Below, piece by piece: positions 47,105 through 59,800 of a stretch of DNA of 64,000 nt. This DNA is from Solenopsis invicta (taxonomy: Eukaryota; Arthropoda; Insecta; Hymenoptera; Formicidae): the NCBI RefSeq assembly GCF_016802725.1, contig NC_052671.1, positions 6,015,001-6,079,000 of the forward strand, read 5' to 3'. Below the pieces are notes generated by a model, which saw only the letters and a program-made list of their open reading frames with translations, was not told the DNA's origin and did not search any database. How positions within the stretch are numbered: the stretch's first letter is position 1; every line of letters begins with the position of its first letter. Position numbers and translations under genes: made by a program.

Positions 47105-49585
47105 TCGCAGTCATAAATAATATTCTTCCTTTCCGCAAGGTGGATTGTCCTTGGATGAGGGGAAGAGCGGAATAGATTGTCGCTAGATTAAATTGTACGG
47201 GTTACGCGATGCTCTATAGAGAGCTCAAGGGAAAGCTTGAAAGTGGGGGTGAAAAAAGGGTCAGAGGGCGAACAGTAAAGCGGTCGCAGTTACGGCCGGA
47301 AATTGGCGAAACTTTGCGGAAGGTAAATTAGCGGTAGTAATAAAAAGCGGCTTGGTGTTCTAGCCGAATTTTCTCGTCTTTTTTTTCCCGCGACAGGCTT
47401 TATTGCGCGAACCTCCAACTCCATCCTCCCCCCCCGACCACTTCCGCAATGCACGACGACGGGAGAGAGCTCGGGAAGCGGTCGGATGAAATTATGAGCG
47501 CGTTTCGTGGAGAGGTGCAAGAAATTCGCCTCTTCCTGGACCTCTCTCTTTTTCCCTCCTTCTCAGCGTTTGGTTGAAAAAAAACCAACGATAGAACCAA
47601 AAACAATTTAGTTAATGCTCCCTATATCCGCTCGCCTCCCAATAGCGCCGATAAGACGACTGGAAACCTCCAATGCTCCCCCTCCGTTGCCATATCGAAA
47701 AAGGGGATCATCCCCTCGTAATCTCGCCGGATTTACATTTAGAGGAGAGCGTTTAGACGTAGGTTCAGACGAATATGAAGTATCTACAACGATTCCCCCT
47801 GCTCCCTGCCCATCTTTTCTTCCCGTCGCGCCCTAATATTTCTTCCGGGGTATATCTGCAAAAGTAGACCCGAAACTCCCTCGAGAAGCTGCGGGGATAA
47901 GTTTTTTTTTTAACTTCAAGAAGAAATAAAATCCACTGCTCACAATTAGCAAGCCTGACATTTTTTTTTTAAATAGAGATTCAACCGATAATATAACAAC
48001 ACAAATTGAAACAACGCCTCTTAACGGTCGTAGCTGGATCTTAGTGCTTTTATTTTTCGTGTGATTTTATATTTATATATTTATATTTTATATTTTATAT
48101 TTTTTTTTATAGAACTACACTTTTGAAAAATGGAAGAGAAGCGTAAATTATAAAACAATTCAATAAGCACCTACAGCTACAAGTTTTCTTCATTTTGATT
48201 TACACAACAAACGTTTTATTATAACACAATCAATATATTCGGATTCTGGGAAATCACGGCAAAATTCAACAGCATTCAGACGAGATAAAATTTAAATATA
48301 TCTACATACGCGCACATGTATTTATATAATATGTATTACGTAACATTATTATATCAATCCGAAATTTTGTGTCAAGCGAAATTCCAATTAGAATGTATTC
48401 AATATATTTCCGATTAAAACAGATTAAACTCATTTAATTCCAATAATCAGTTTGCAGTAATTATCGCTAGAGGAGAACACGAGCATATTTGGAACGCGAC
48501 ACTCTGGATTCTCTTTCATTTGGAATCGGTTCAGAGGTCAACTCGCGAATTAGATTTAATCGTCGTTCAATTCTTGTAATCAATCTACTGTCAAATCTCT
48601 CCCAAGTGAGCACTTAATTAAACTGAATTCAATTTTGGCCAGAGTGCCGACTCGCCCGTCATCAGTTCGTATTGTTCCGTCCTAGCGGCGCGCGAGAACG
48701 GTTGTAACGTTACGTTTCGTATCTTCTAATAAATTTTCAGAGAGCATTTCATCATGAGTGGCGAAATAAACGACTTGTGAGCTAAAAATCAATTGACTCG
48801 TCGAGCCGAAAATTTTCATGTAGCCCCGTTACCCGGCGGAAGCCGTCGCACATTTTCTCGATTTCCGTGTGACTGCGTACGGCCAGACGATTTATATGTG
48901 CATAGCTAACCCGCACACACGCTGGGAATTGCACTCGATACGTCGCGCGACATGCCCGTAAACGTATTGGTAATACCTATTACGTCGACGCACATTTCGT
49001 CATTAAATGTCCATCAGACTCGTTCGACGGTCGGAATCGAGTATATCGCGTCGATGAGCGCTCTTCCGGCGCGGAATGCAGTCTACTAAATTTGATTAAA
49101 AGACCTCTTACGCGCACGGCAGCGTCGCCCAAGTGCTGTAATTTATTGTCAAAGTTCCTTTAATTAGTGCCATGAGGTTATTTAATACTTCGCAATAACG
49201 TTACACTGATCTATTTCATCAACGTCCTACCGTGCTTTTAATTCCAATTATGAGATCTACCGCGCGATAGTTTCTTATTACACACTTTTATTAAATTGGA
49301 AAAAAAAAGAAAAGAAGCGCCTCGTCTCGTATTTTTAAATCTCAAATTTTCTTACGTAAGCAGCAAGGTTTTATCGGTTATCAACATTTCATGACTTCCA
49401 ACGTCCAATCCTTTCCTTATTCGCTCCGAACGAAATATTTTTCCATTTCTGCCTCGTCGTATCGCGATGCGAATTGGCGATTTGCGATGCTGCGCGACTA
49501 GAGCGAATAATTGTGTTAAATCGTTTCTCGAGTGATCGGTCGACCACTCGCGGGATTCACGTCGACTCTTCCATTCGTTCGCTCA
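47105..49585. other. CpG-rich then AT-rich then CpG-rich unique sequence
   Basis: About 47280-47840 is CpG-rich with frames on both strands. About 47900-48480 is AT-rich with T/TA-rich low complexity at about 48054-48112. About 48480-49270 is balanced, non-repetitive sequence with many homeodomain-like TAAT words, and could be regulatory. No gene is supported. Confidence 0.35.
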
Positions 49586-49612
49586 ACGACGACGACGACG
49601 ACGACGACGACG
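49586..49612. repeat. (ACG)9 trinucleotide repeat
   Basis: Nine perfect ACG units. Read in frame they give a poly-Asp run in a 60-codon frame that I do not consider a gene. Confidence 0.95.
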
Positions 49613-51500
49613 GCCCGGCAACGAGGAATAAAATGATCGTAAATGAAAACGGCTGAACGTTATACGTGCGTGCTCGGCGCACAGCGCTTGAAATCATGCC
49701 AGATCGCATCTAATTACGAGCCTGTCGATGCTTACGCCCGGGGAAAATCTTTCCGGTTTATACGGTTACCTCCTCTGTCGCGGGAAAAAGCGCCAACAGA
49801 AATTTTCTCTATCTCCCATCCCTTATCACTCCGTAAACCACCTAATACTATCTCCAACTTCTATCCTTGTCCCTCGCTCGCTCCCTCTCGTTCCCATCCT
49901 TGACGTATTTTCCGTGGAAATGCAAATTCCGGGTCACCGACATCGTCTCTCAAACTGGCGATATATCGCATCGACGACGTGGAAGGGAAGTGGATGTACG
50001 TGTGCGGAAAGATAGAAGCTACACTGCGAATATATCACGAACGAATTTTTCCATATCCTCCCCGATGTCCCCGGGTAATCTCGATGACGACAAGGTCTCG
50101 ATCCTGAGAAACGCGATAAGGAAAATTCATAGTTAATCCGCTAAAAGAGTAAAAACTCGATAAGAAATTTCGAGCGGGGAACAAGCGCGGGAAGCGTACA
50201 AATTACGCGTTACAAATTTGATAATGACGAGCATCCAATTTGTCTAGATAATTATGTGCATCTTCTTAGCTGATAATAATAGAGAAGCAGTAAAACCGTG
50301 AATGTAGCCAAGGCGCTGTTAAATTCGACCATTAAGGAAATCGATCATGAAAATCGACGTAACGCACTCTCGCATAGTCATGGCATTATAAATCATGTTC
50401 GACAAATAATGTTCACATAACTGTCTTTATCTACCCCAGTGGTAGGGGTTTTCAATGAAAATCGCTATTCATGCCTTCGCAATCGCCTGTCTTGGTCGCT
50501 CGGCGGTGCAATCCGCCTCACTTCGGCCACATATTCTGTTCGTCGTCAAATGGACAGTCGCGTCGGTTCTTGCAAATGGCATTTGAAGATCGTGTACGGG
50601 TATGAAAGGGATTCGGGGGTTGTGCCAGCCCTTCGTGGCGGTCTAGCGTAACCCCCCGGCGCAAATGCGGCGCGGTTTACGGGGACAGGCGTGTAGAGAG
50701 GATCACAGAGGGGGAGAGAATTCTTTCGGTTAACCGCAACGATAATCTCGAAATCGATCCGCTGCGCGAAAGGGCTTTCCCGGTCTAATTCGAAGCGACG
50801 TGCATCTCATGGTTCTCGCGTTACGACTGCTCGAAGTGGCCAATCGGGAACGTTGGTGTCTATTACCTTCCGACTGCGCTGAATTGCGATCGCATCCCCA
50901 TCGCATTCGGCGCTTCCGAGGATGCTTGGCAATGACAGTCCTGGCTGCAATCCCGGGATGAGAACTATGCTTATAATAGTGTCCATTATGCCACAAGAAC
51001 GGTAATGTGGCCGGAGGAATTATGCTTCAACTTTTTAACGTAAAATTCGTCGCAATCGACGACTCGAAGGCTGTAAAACAACGATAGAAGTACCTATTCT
51101 GAATAGTTAACGTTAATTAATAATAATCGCGAGGATAGTATGGCTTTAAAATATTTGGGGAAAAAATATTCGAGGTGTAAGATACGAGAATGTCGTTGTG
51201 TCATATAAAGAAAATTTTATTTTTCAATTTTCTTAAAATAAATTTTTCATAATTGTATGCTACAGTTAATAACTTCGCATGTATTACACAGCTTACGTGA
51301 TTCTAAGAACTTGTCGCCGTTTCTTATAGGGCTAGAAATGACATGTCACTTCATCTGGAAAATTCTCAAGGCGATATCACTTATCGGAAAAGAAACTTTT
51401 AGAAATGGAAAATCGATCTACTCGACGTTATCTACTTAAACTTAGTCATGCATTTTGAGAAAGAAGCTTTGGAAATCGGAAATTTAACTATCTAATCAAA
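49613..51500. other. CpG-rich unique block, no supported gene
   Basis: Several plus-strand frames of 70-95 codons (49643-50136, 50439-50651) overlap in different phases. An 88-codon minus frame (50730-50996) also has no domain. From 51110 the sequence is AT-rich and leads into the MITE at 51501. Confidence 0.35.
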
Positions 51501-51731
51501 CTTACAAGCAGCGGTCGGTTGAAAACATATTTGAAACTTATTTAAAATAAAAACTTATTTAAGATAAATTAAATCGATTTACTGAAAATAAAAAAATATA
51601 TTCCAGAAACTTATTAAACATGTTTCTGAAATCTATTGTACTTTATATTTTTTATTTTCAATACGTCAATTTGGTTTATCTCAAAGAAGTTTTATTTAAA
51701 ATAAGTTATTCGACCGACTCCTGCTTACAAG
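51501..51731. mobile_element. 231-bp MITE with long inverted repeats
   Basis: The left end CTTACAAGCAGCGGTCGGTT pairs with the right end CGACCGACTCCTGCTTACAAG read in reverse. The match extends inward through 'aaacttatttaaaataaa', 'gataaattaaat' and 'tgaaaataaaaaa'. The centre carries a smaller inverted pair, TTCCAGAAACTTATTAAACA against TGTTTCTGAAAT. It has no coding sequence. Confidence 0.85.
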
Positions 51732-52029
51732 AGAGCACAACCTAGTGTTCCTCTTTGATTTTAATAAGCTTTGATAAAATATACATAAAAAGAAGAGACA
51801 AATTTTTTTTTACAAGTACGTTCTTTCACTTTATTGACAAACATTATTTTAATAAACATGAACAAAATGTTTGTCAGTAAAAATTAAAACGTTTTTTTTT
51901 TTTTTTATTATTATAAAGTAAACTCTTGAAAACATTCAACTTTTATTTTAAAAATATTTTTCTATTTCTCATAATTTCGATGATATTCGCTTCGAAAGAA
52001 AATAACCGATTTTTTCAAAGATGTGTTTT
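51732..52029. other. AT-rich spacer between two MITEs
   Basis: Contains a 16-base T run near 51891-51906. No gene is present. Confidence 0.5.
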
Positions 52030-52421
52030 ACATGTAGTTGAAGTTTGGAATGTTCCTGGAGCAAAAATGAAAATGTGTTTTGTACCAAATATATAAGCAC
52101 GAGGATAATCTCTGAGGATTACAAAAGTATGAAAAAAGCAGTTCATTAATATTTAAGGTCCAGAGGTGACCCGTTCAGCCGAAAGTAGTAATGTATAACA
52201 GCAAACGTGAAAATAAAGACCCCTGGGTTTTGTACCAAAATTTAAAAGAGTGAGGACAAGCTTTAAAACCTCTAAAAGTAAAAAATAATAATTTGTTGAG
52301 ATTAAATATTAATAAATTGTTTTTTTTTTATACTTTTGTAATCCTCAGAGGTTATCCTCGTACTTATATAAAATACATTTTTATTTTCGCTCCAAGAACG
52401 CTCTAAACTTCAACTACGTGT
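52030..52421. mobile_element. ~392-bp TIR element with an extra internal half-arm
   Basis: The left arm from 'acatgtagttgaagttt' (52030) through 'gaggataatctctgaggatt' and 'acaaaagtatgaaaaaa' pairs with the right arm read in reverse from 'caactacgtgt' (to 52421). Arms are about 115 bp and well matched. In the middle (about 52208-52295) a third, diverged direct copy of the arm appears: 'tgaaaat', 'gttttgtaccaaa', 'gagtgaggacaagct' and 'acctctaaaagta'. This suggests an internal duplication or a nested relative. Confidence 0.82.
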
Positions 52422-54300
52422 GTTTTATTCCCAACGTGCGAGAGCGCACTTATAAAAATAAAAGAAATACATGACTCTTATGTCTATATTTTAATATATT
52501 CAAAGTTTAGTAAAATCGTGGATGAACACGATTGGTTGTGTTCCCTTGTTAATTCTTGAAATAGGTGGGCGATGCTAACAGAGGAAATTAGAATCAACGC
52601 GTATTTAACAGTTTCAATGGCGTCATGTTACTGTTTGGTATACATGAGAATTAGCAAAAGAAAGGAGAAAATAGTGACAATAAATTAAATTTGTCTCATT
52701 TGTTCGTCTTCGTTAGGAAATTCACTGTTCGAATCAATAATAATAGTCATTAATAGTCACATTAATAATAGTATCATTAATAATAGTACACTATTTAATA
52801 CAGAAAAAAAACTATTCAGCAAATTGAAATATACCATCGACTTTATTACGTTGAATTTAAATAAAACATTCGAATGAAACTAACTACAACTCCACGAACG
52901 AATAATAAATTAAACGAGACAAGAATCGCTGCTCGAACTTTGTCTGTGGCCGCCATAATATTTCCAGGAAATAATGTAACGTTAATGCTTATTTTTGTAG
53001 ATTAACCATTAAGTTCTAGCTCGTAACTGGCGTCGTGGCGGAAGAAGCATGGCGACAGCGAAGCACGATGAAGCCATTCTTCTTTCCCCAACAACAAGAA
53101 ACGGAGCAAATCTTGGAGAGTTAAAAAAGAATAAAAATTAATTACGCCATCCGTTAATTACGGAACTTCCGTGGAGTAAGGGCGAAACAACAGCCGTGTC
53201 TCGTGACAACTTTTGCTGAAATCGAGTTTCATGAACTTGATTAGGAGCTCCGCGGGTAAATTGATAAGGTTGATGCTGAATTGTAAGTATCGAATATCGT
53301 GGAAATGAGTTACTTTGAGACGAGGTCACGTCGCGTCGCAATGACTACGCGCGGAAAAATAAATCGAGGAAAGAAAGCGGAAGAAAATTCATGTTTCGAT
53401 GCCGCTTTTTATTTCTCAATTCTTACATTCAGATTTTCTGTAACTTCGAAATAGGATATCGCGAATACTCAAAAGCCCCTTAAAATTATTGCAATTTTCT
53501 TGAGAATAATGATCTTCTCATTTTTGTAATTTCCAATACGTAGACAACGTGAAGAATCAACTTGCAGTGTTTCTTTTACAAATTCAAGTTCATAAGTCTT
53601 CCATAATAATCTTTCTTAATAAAAAATCCTTATCTATGTGCTTCGATCGATGTAAATCTTGTTTCGGTTATATGCTGATAATCGGAAAATTACAGCCTTC
53701 GTTAAAATTTATTGCGAAAAAGTATTGAAACAAAATATCGATTCGCAGCTCAAGCGTGTAATAATAAAGGAAAAAATTTATGGCGTTATATCTTCTTATA
53801 AAACATAAAACATTGCGATCTTATTTTCCAAGCTATGATTTTCTATTTATGCTTTCCATTCATTAATAAACCACACGAGTGTTCCGTAATTTTGTGAAAT
53901 TATTTCCGAACACGCGAAAGAGCTTTCATTGCAGCGCGACAAAAGTAACACGCTGCGGTGTTTCTTTACTCAGGAAAGGCAAGTTAAGTTAGTTTTAGAT
54001 AGGGATGTTTCAGCTCGATAGCAAATTCGCGCCCTGCTTCCGGATCGCGAACTGATATCGCGGGTAATTAATCGCGAAACGCGCAAATAAGAAAAATGGA
54101 GAACAAGGAATTCGCGACTGAGCGTAATGTAAATGGAAGAGTTATGTACAAGCTAAATGAAGGGTGGAAGTCGAGGAAGGGGCGCGCCATTTACTCCCCT
54201 CTCAAACTTTGCCCTTTCCCTCGTGCGACTTCCTTCTAAGGAAAGCGACTTCGAGAGGGCTTTCATCTTGCGGCCGATTCGCTAAGAGGAAAGTTCGCAG
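52422..54300. other. Unique sequence, no supported gene
   Basis: A degenerate tandem of 'attaataatagt' lies at about 52738-52792. A 67-codon minus frame (53138-53341) shows no domain. About 53900-54300 is CpG-rich. Confidence 0.4.
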
Positions 54301-56412
54301 TATGAAAAATATAGCAACTAGACGATAATCAGGTAGACGCTACGTAGTATTCTTTTTTAAGATTGCCTCTGTCATAAAAATCGAAAAGATTGAACAAGTT
54401 GAGTGCCTTTGCGCTTTCGTAACACTGTGTAAACTCTTCTCCGGGCAGTTATATCTTGTCCTAGAATTACTGTAACATTCTATATAAAATATTGTGCTAC
54501 TAACTTATTGTGTACCATATTTACATAAAATTCATTTAGATTATTATCATGAGCGCAAGAGAATTAATATCACTGTCATAAATCCAAAAGTGAAAACATT
54601 ACATATTAAAATGTCACGATAGGATAATTACTTTCTCTGTGCGAAATTATTAATTACAGAATTTTACGAGTACAATAAATGGAAATGTACAACGTCTAAA
54701 CAGAAATGCGCGAATAAATTTGCATAGGGAAACATTTATCTCGAATAAAAAGGCTTTCTTCACGTTTGTATCGCGTACGCGACGTGACGCACAAACGAAA
54801 CTTTACATTGAATACTGAGCGATAGCGGAATCTCATTTCTCAACAAAGAGATTTCTGTGTGATGCAATGAGGAAGGGAGTAAAAAAATCTTCCTCCAGAT
54901 TTGGCGACAAACACTTTTCACAAGATTAATACTGCTATCCGAATGCAACCTAGCGACATAGAATCTAAACGGTTTCCAAGAAATATCGACAAAGCCTGAA
55001 ATAATTTGTATATGTATACAAATCGAATTACATTCTGTGATTTCATAGAGATTTATTTATGAAACAAAAATAAAAGTCAACTGAAATGAATTATATAAAC
55101 TTTAGTGAGGATTATTAAATTATATAATTTAGTAGAACGTGGTTGATAGAACTATGTTAAGAATAATGCATTTAATAAATTTCAATTTTGATTAGAGAGG
55201 AAATTAAATAAGAGAACTGGAAAGAAAGCAGAAAATTGGATAAAATAATTATTTGGTTACAATGTACGCAGTTTTTTTTTAGATACCTATCCAGTTACTG
55301 TGTAACTACTGTATTTTCATTAGTTGTAACAAATACTAGAAAATAGACAAGAACTTGACAGAATTCTATTTAGTTGATCAAAGCAAATTTTTTTATAACG
55401 CATAGACATTTGCTCAGTTATTGTCTGATATTAATAAACTAACTCTTTTAAGCTTGTTTATTAATCAACTGAACGACCCATTTATTGTTCTACTTTTCTC
55501 TTATTTTTGTTTGGTAAATAAGTTCAGATTTTGCTCAAAGTAATTGCAAGCAAAATGTCACATCTTTTTTTGGATCCTAAGAATTATTTTACTTTTCAAT
55601 TACCAGACAGAAATAATATAACTGTTTAATAGTAACTGAATAAAAAATGCATAAAATTTTTACCAGGGTATAAATGGATGCCTATAATGGGAATATTCAT
55701 TCGCATATTCGTTCATAACATTAATCAAATTTGCGTGTTAAAATCCCAAAATGTTCCATACGATGTTGAACATTAAAATATACGTCTACTTGGAGTTCCA
55801 TCAATTTTAACATTCAAACCGTTTGAATATCTGGTTTTCACACTCCTCAAAAATCTTCAAAAATACACACGAGTTTTCGTATCTATTTTTGCAATCCAAA
55901 TTCATAGCGAATTTATCGATCCTTCGTATTTTTATTTTTTTTTTCTTTTTCCGAATGCGGCGTGTGCACATGAATGACTCTTGCGCTCTCGTTCCCTCGA
56001 ATCGATTGTATAAGGAAGCAATATACATGTACCGATCCACGGCGATCTATGGCTATTCAATTCAATTTTCACAATGGTTACACCTGCGATTCTTTTCGAT
56101 TCCTTTCCGTTTTCATACGTTTCAAAATTTCTATCTGTGCTTTTTAAAGATCAAGATTTTTAAAACTTTTGCACATTTAAGCCATGCTGCTTAGCAAATT
56201 AAAACGATCTAGATTATAGCCATTGATAATAATCAAAATTTGTTCATTAAATGTTTATTTCGTCTCGCATTTGTAAAATGTGTTTATACGGTATTCTTTC
56301 CTTCTTATTCTTATAAAATTTTCTTATAAAATATTCTTATTCTTATAAAAAATTCTTATAAAAATTATTCTTTCCTTCAAACACATATTATCTCGCGTAA
56401 GTAATATTAACA
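54301..56412. other. AT-rich stretch, no supported gene
   Basis: A small hairpin at about 55428-55471 pairs 'ttaataaac' with 'gtttattaa'. The frame at 55823-56194 (123 codons, plus) is Phe/Ser/Ile-rich and overlaps a minus frame; I recognise no domain. A degenerate 'ttcttataaaa' tandem lies at about 56306-56372. Confidence 0.4.
56306..56372. repeat. Degenerate ~11-bp tandem repeat (TTCTTATAAAA)
   Basis: Five or six imperfect copies with variable spacing. Confidence 0.7.
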
Positions 56413-56835
56413 TAGTGAGGTTTAAAAGTATCCGGATCAAATACGAAGAAAAAAAATGATAAAATGAAAAACCATTTTTATTTTTTTATGATCACCCTTC
56501 ATTTCATTTTTTAAAACAATGAATTCTTTCTGTATCACTAAAATAACACTTTTAATTTTTGTCTCTAAAATATAATAGTTTAATACTAAAGACTCACTTT
56601 TTTTACTATCAATGCATTTTTTGTGCAAATTGTATTTTAATTTCAAAAGCAAAAGTGATTTATTTAACAATTATTTTTTATTTTAGAAATTGAAGAAAAA
56701 TTAATTCATCGGTCTAAGAAATATATTGAAATATAACGAATAATTATATTAAAACATATAAATAATTGTTTTGTATTTAATGAACTTTTTTATATCCTTC
56801 AGCTAAAAACTTTTAGACTTGTTACATTATACCAT
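56413..56835. mobile_element. Possible decayed Tc1/mariner-like remnant
   Basis: A TA followed by 'gtgaggtttaaaagtatccg' at the left is of the type seen at Tc1-like ends. At about 56800-56830, 'ctaaaaacttttagacttg' read in reverse shares 'aagtctaaaagt'-like sequence, next to another TA. The interior is AT-rich with no transposase frame. The ends match only partly, so this is tentative. Confidence 0.3.
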
Positions 56836-59800
56836 ATATCGACTTATATCTTTTTTTTTTTATTTTTATGTACCCAATCCCCAAGTCGATATTGAGACAC
56901 GTACTTAAAATTAAATTCTTTTACTTATTTAAGAGCTCCTTTTTGTCTACATTATTTTTGATAAGTCATTCAAATTTCACATGCATCAAAGTCGACAATG
57001 CCTCCAAAATACACATTGCCGATCTGAAAATTCGAGGCCGCGTCTCTCTCGGTTCGTCGCGAAACGCACAAGCACCGAATTTCGCACTCTCTTTCTGATT
57101 GTGCAGTTCAGGCACATTTCGTCGATGATTTCGCATCCGTTATGAAGAGTGCGGGGGAGAAACGCGTCAGCGTATGAAAACGACGTACGTTCGTACCCGT
57201 CGATCGAGGACGATCTATGCCGTTCTCACGGTAGATGCACCCGCGATGCACTTTTATCCCGCGCCTCGCCAGCTCTCCTGCCACGAAGTCGGATCGATAG
57301 ATATTATTTCCGGCCTGTGCACAACACGTGCTGAATTCACAATGCGCTTCCGCGTGCGCGCCGCAACGCACCTACCATAATAATGCCAATGCGTTTCGTG
57401 CACAGGCTACGCGTGTGTCTCTCGCGTCTCTATTTTTGCAAGCCGTACACTCGAGATTAAAAATCGTTAATCGCTTTATCGTATCACTCCCAGTGTCCGG
57501 CAGGTATATGCCAAGATAAACTACGAGCTATAGGATTATTTAATAGTTTGATGATTTTAACTTTTTTCCCGACTCAACATTTTTCAGCAAAGATTTACCG
57601 TTCGACGTTTACCGAATTTCTCGAAAATGCGAGTGAACTGTGTCAAAATGATAGGGAAGTTAGTTTTCCGAAAGGAATACGATGTATTCGTCTCCGGCAA
57701 ATGGATCTAACTTCGCTTCCATATAACCTTAATCCTGTAGGGAGTTGACGAGGTTCGCAGTTCGCATCTTCCATTTCGATTAGAAGATTCAAGTGCGCTT
57801 GCTAGGTCGCAGAATTAAACTGTCCTAAAATAGAATGTAGATCCGTTCCTCTAATAAAACGGCTCTAATAATATCCTATCGCCAATTTTTCGTGTCGCAA
57901 CGGAATAATAAAACAAAAAAAAAAGCTTTCGCTTTGACAGACTAAAGATACAATGTACAAGACTTTGCAATATTCAACACCAATCATTTCCGGATACGTA
58001 ATAGTCATAACGTCATCCTCCTCGCAATTTCCACTTCAATTTCCAAAACCAACGGCAAACGAACAGCGTGTCTGGATCTATCTATTTGTTCGGAAAACTC
58101 ATTTGCCCATTTTTAACCGGTTTTTCTCTCCGAAAAAAAAAAATTCGCGCTTTTAACAAAATGAAAAAAGAGTTCTTGCATTCTTCTTCGGAGCATCGTT
58201 AAGGCGTACAAAGCTCAATTATCGATGACAGCGCCCGGTAAAGGTGAGTTCGGTTGGGTATTTAATAAAATGCCCGATTGCTAGCCATAATTCTGGCACC
58301 GCGGGTCGTTAAAAACAAGCGTGCAGAGAGCGTCGAAAGTCCCGCGCGTCATTACTGATGACAAATCGGCGTGCGAGTCGATTCGCGAGCGCGAGCGCCG
58401 AAAACACTCATCAATTCTCGAAGGAGCCGCATATAGCAGGCCCGCTCATCGACGGTGCCATCGGGAGCCATTAAGTTTCCCCGGAATAGCCGAAAAGCGT
58501 CCTGCGATATGCTCGAGAGCGCGGGGAGAACGGAGGACGGTATGTACCAAAGAGCTTAAATTTAATCGGAGGGTGGAAATTCAGGGTGCCGCGCGCGCGA
58601 GCGCGTCGACGGCGACATGGGAATAGGCAACGGGTTAAGCGGGAGAGAAGAGGAGGGTGGGGAGGAGCGGTAAAATTTATTATCGCGTCAATTAGAAATT
58701 GATGGAACGTTGGACGATAATCGATTTAGGATAGAATCGGTCCACCTCGAATAGCCCGCCTCCGGGATAGTTATCGTCCCGTTGTTCAAACGATCGCCAA
58801 AAATATGAAAACCACGATGAACGTTCCTTTCGCCTCTTTTCTCCGCGCGTTAAAGTCCAATTCGGAGGGAATAATATTCCTAACGTGTTTTCTAACGGCC
58901 CGCCATAATTGAACTAACTTCCGCTGTATTTGTTCGCACTTTTTTACAACGAGCCATGTAGCTGAATGAACACAAATAACAGCTACAAAAATTCGATAAA
59001 AAAAGGATGATTCGCGAAGGGGTGTGTTGTCTCTTTTTTTTTCAAAAAACTATTGTGCGCTCGAAAATATCTCGCCGCACAAAAGTGTTCATTATATAAA
59101 TTGCAAACTCACGCAACAGCGATTGCACCGCAAGCAAATAATTAAATGGTAGCTCTTTCTTTCGATCAATTTCAAGTATCTTAAACTATTATGAGAACTA
59201 CATAAAATAGTTAATAATATTTTACTCATTCATCACTCCTAGTCGTGTGCACCAAGTTAGGAATATCGTTAGCTAGCTGTCACGTAGTATGTTAATTTAT
59301 TATAGCTTCGACGTTTCATAAAGAAAATCTCGTAACACAGCCCGTTAGAAAACACGTTTGTAAAACCGATCCGCTTGAATTCAGATTTACCTCTCTCTGT
59401 ATGAAAAAAAAACTTCTCTTTAAAATCATGTGTAACGAACCGCAACTCGCCGACTATTTTCCATCGTGACCATTAATCACCAACTTTTTATCGGTTAATG
59501 CAAAGTACGCGCATATTGTGGCATGGCCGATGTAAATCGAGCTGGAGGACCGATTTAAAAAATGAAACAAACGGAAAATTCCAGTCCCTGTATGCGTACG
59601 TGTGTGTATATATTAACCGCGCGTTTTATTGTCATAACGGAATCTGAAAGAGATGGAACATCATGAGGCAGATTACAAAAATTCCTCTGAACTTATTTTT
59701 GTCCCTCTTTTTCTACCAAGAGCGGTAACCGTTATAGATTAAAATAAGCGTATCGATTCCTCCCCCGTTTAATTTAATTAAAGATATCTGCAGAAAGATT

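Noticed and set aside
49474..49656. ORF with a poly-Asp run
   Set aside because: Poly-Asp comes from the (ACG)9 repeat; nothing else supports coding.
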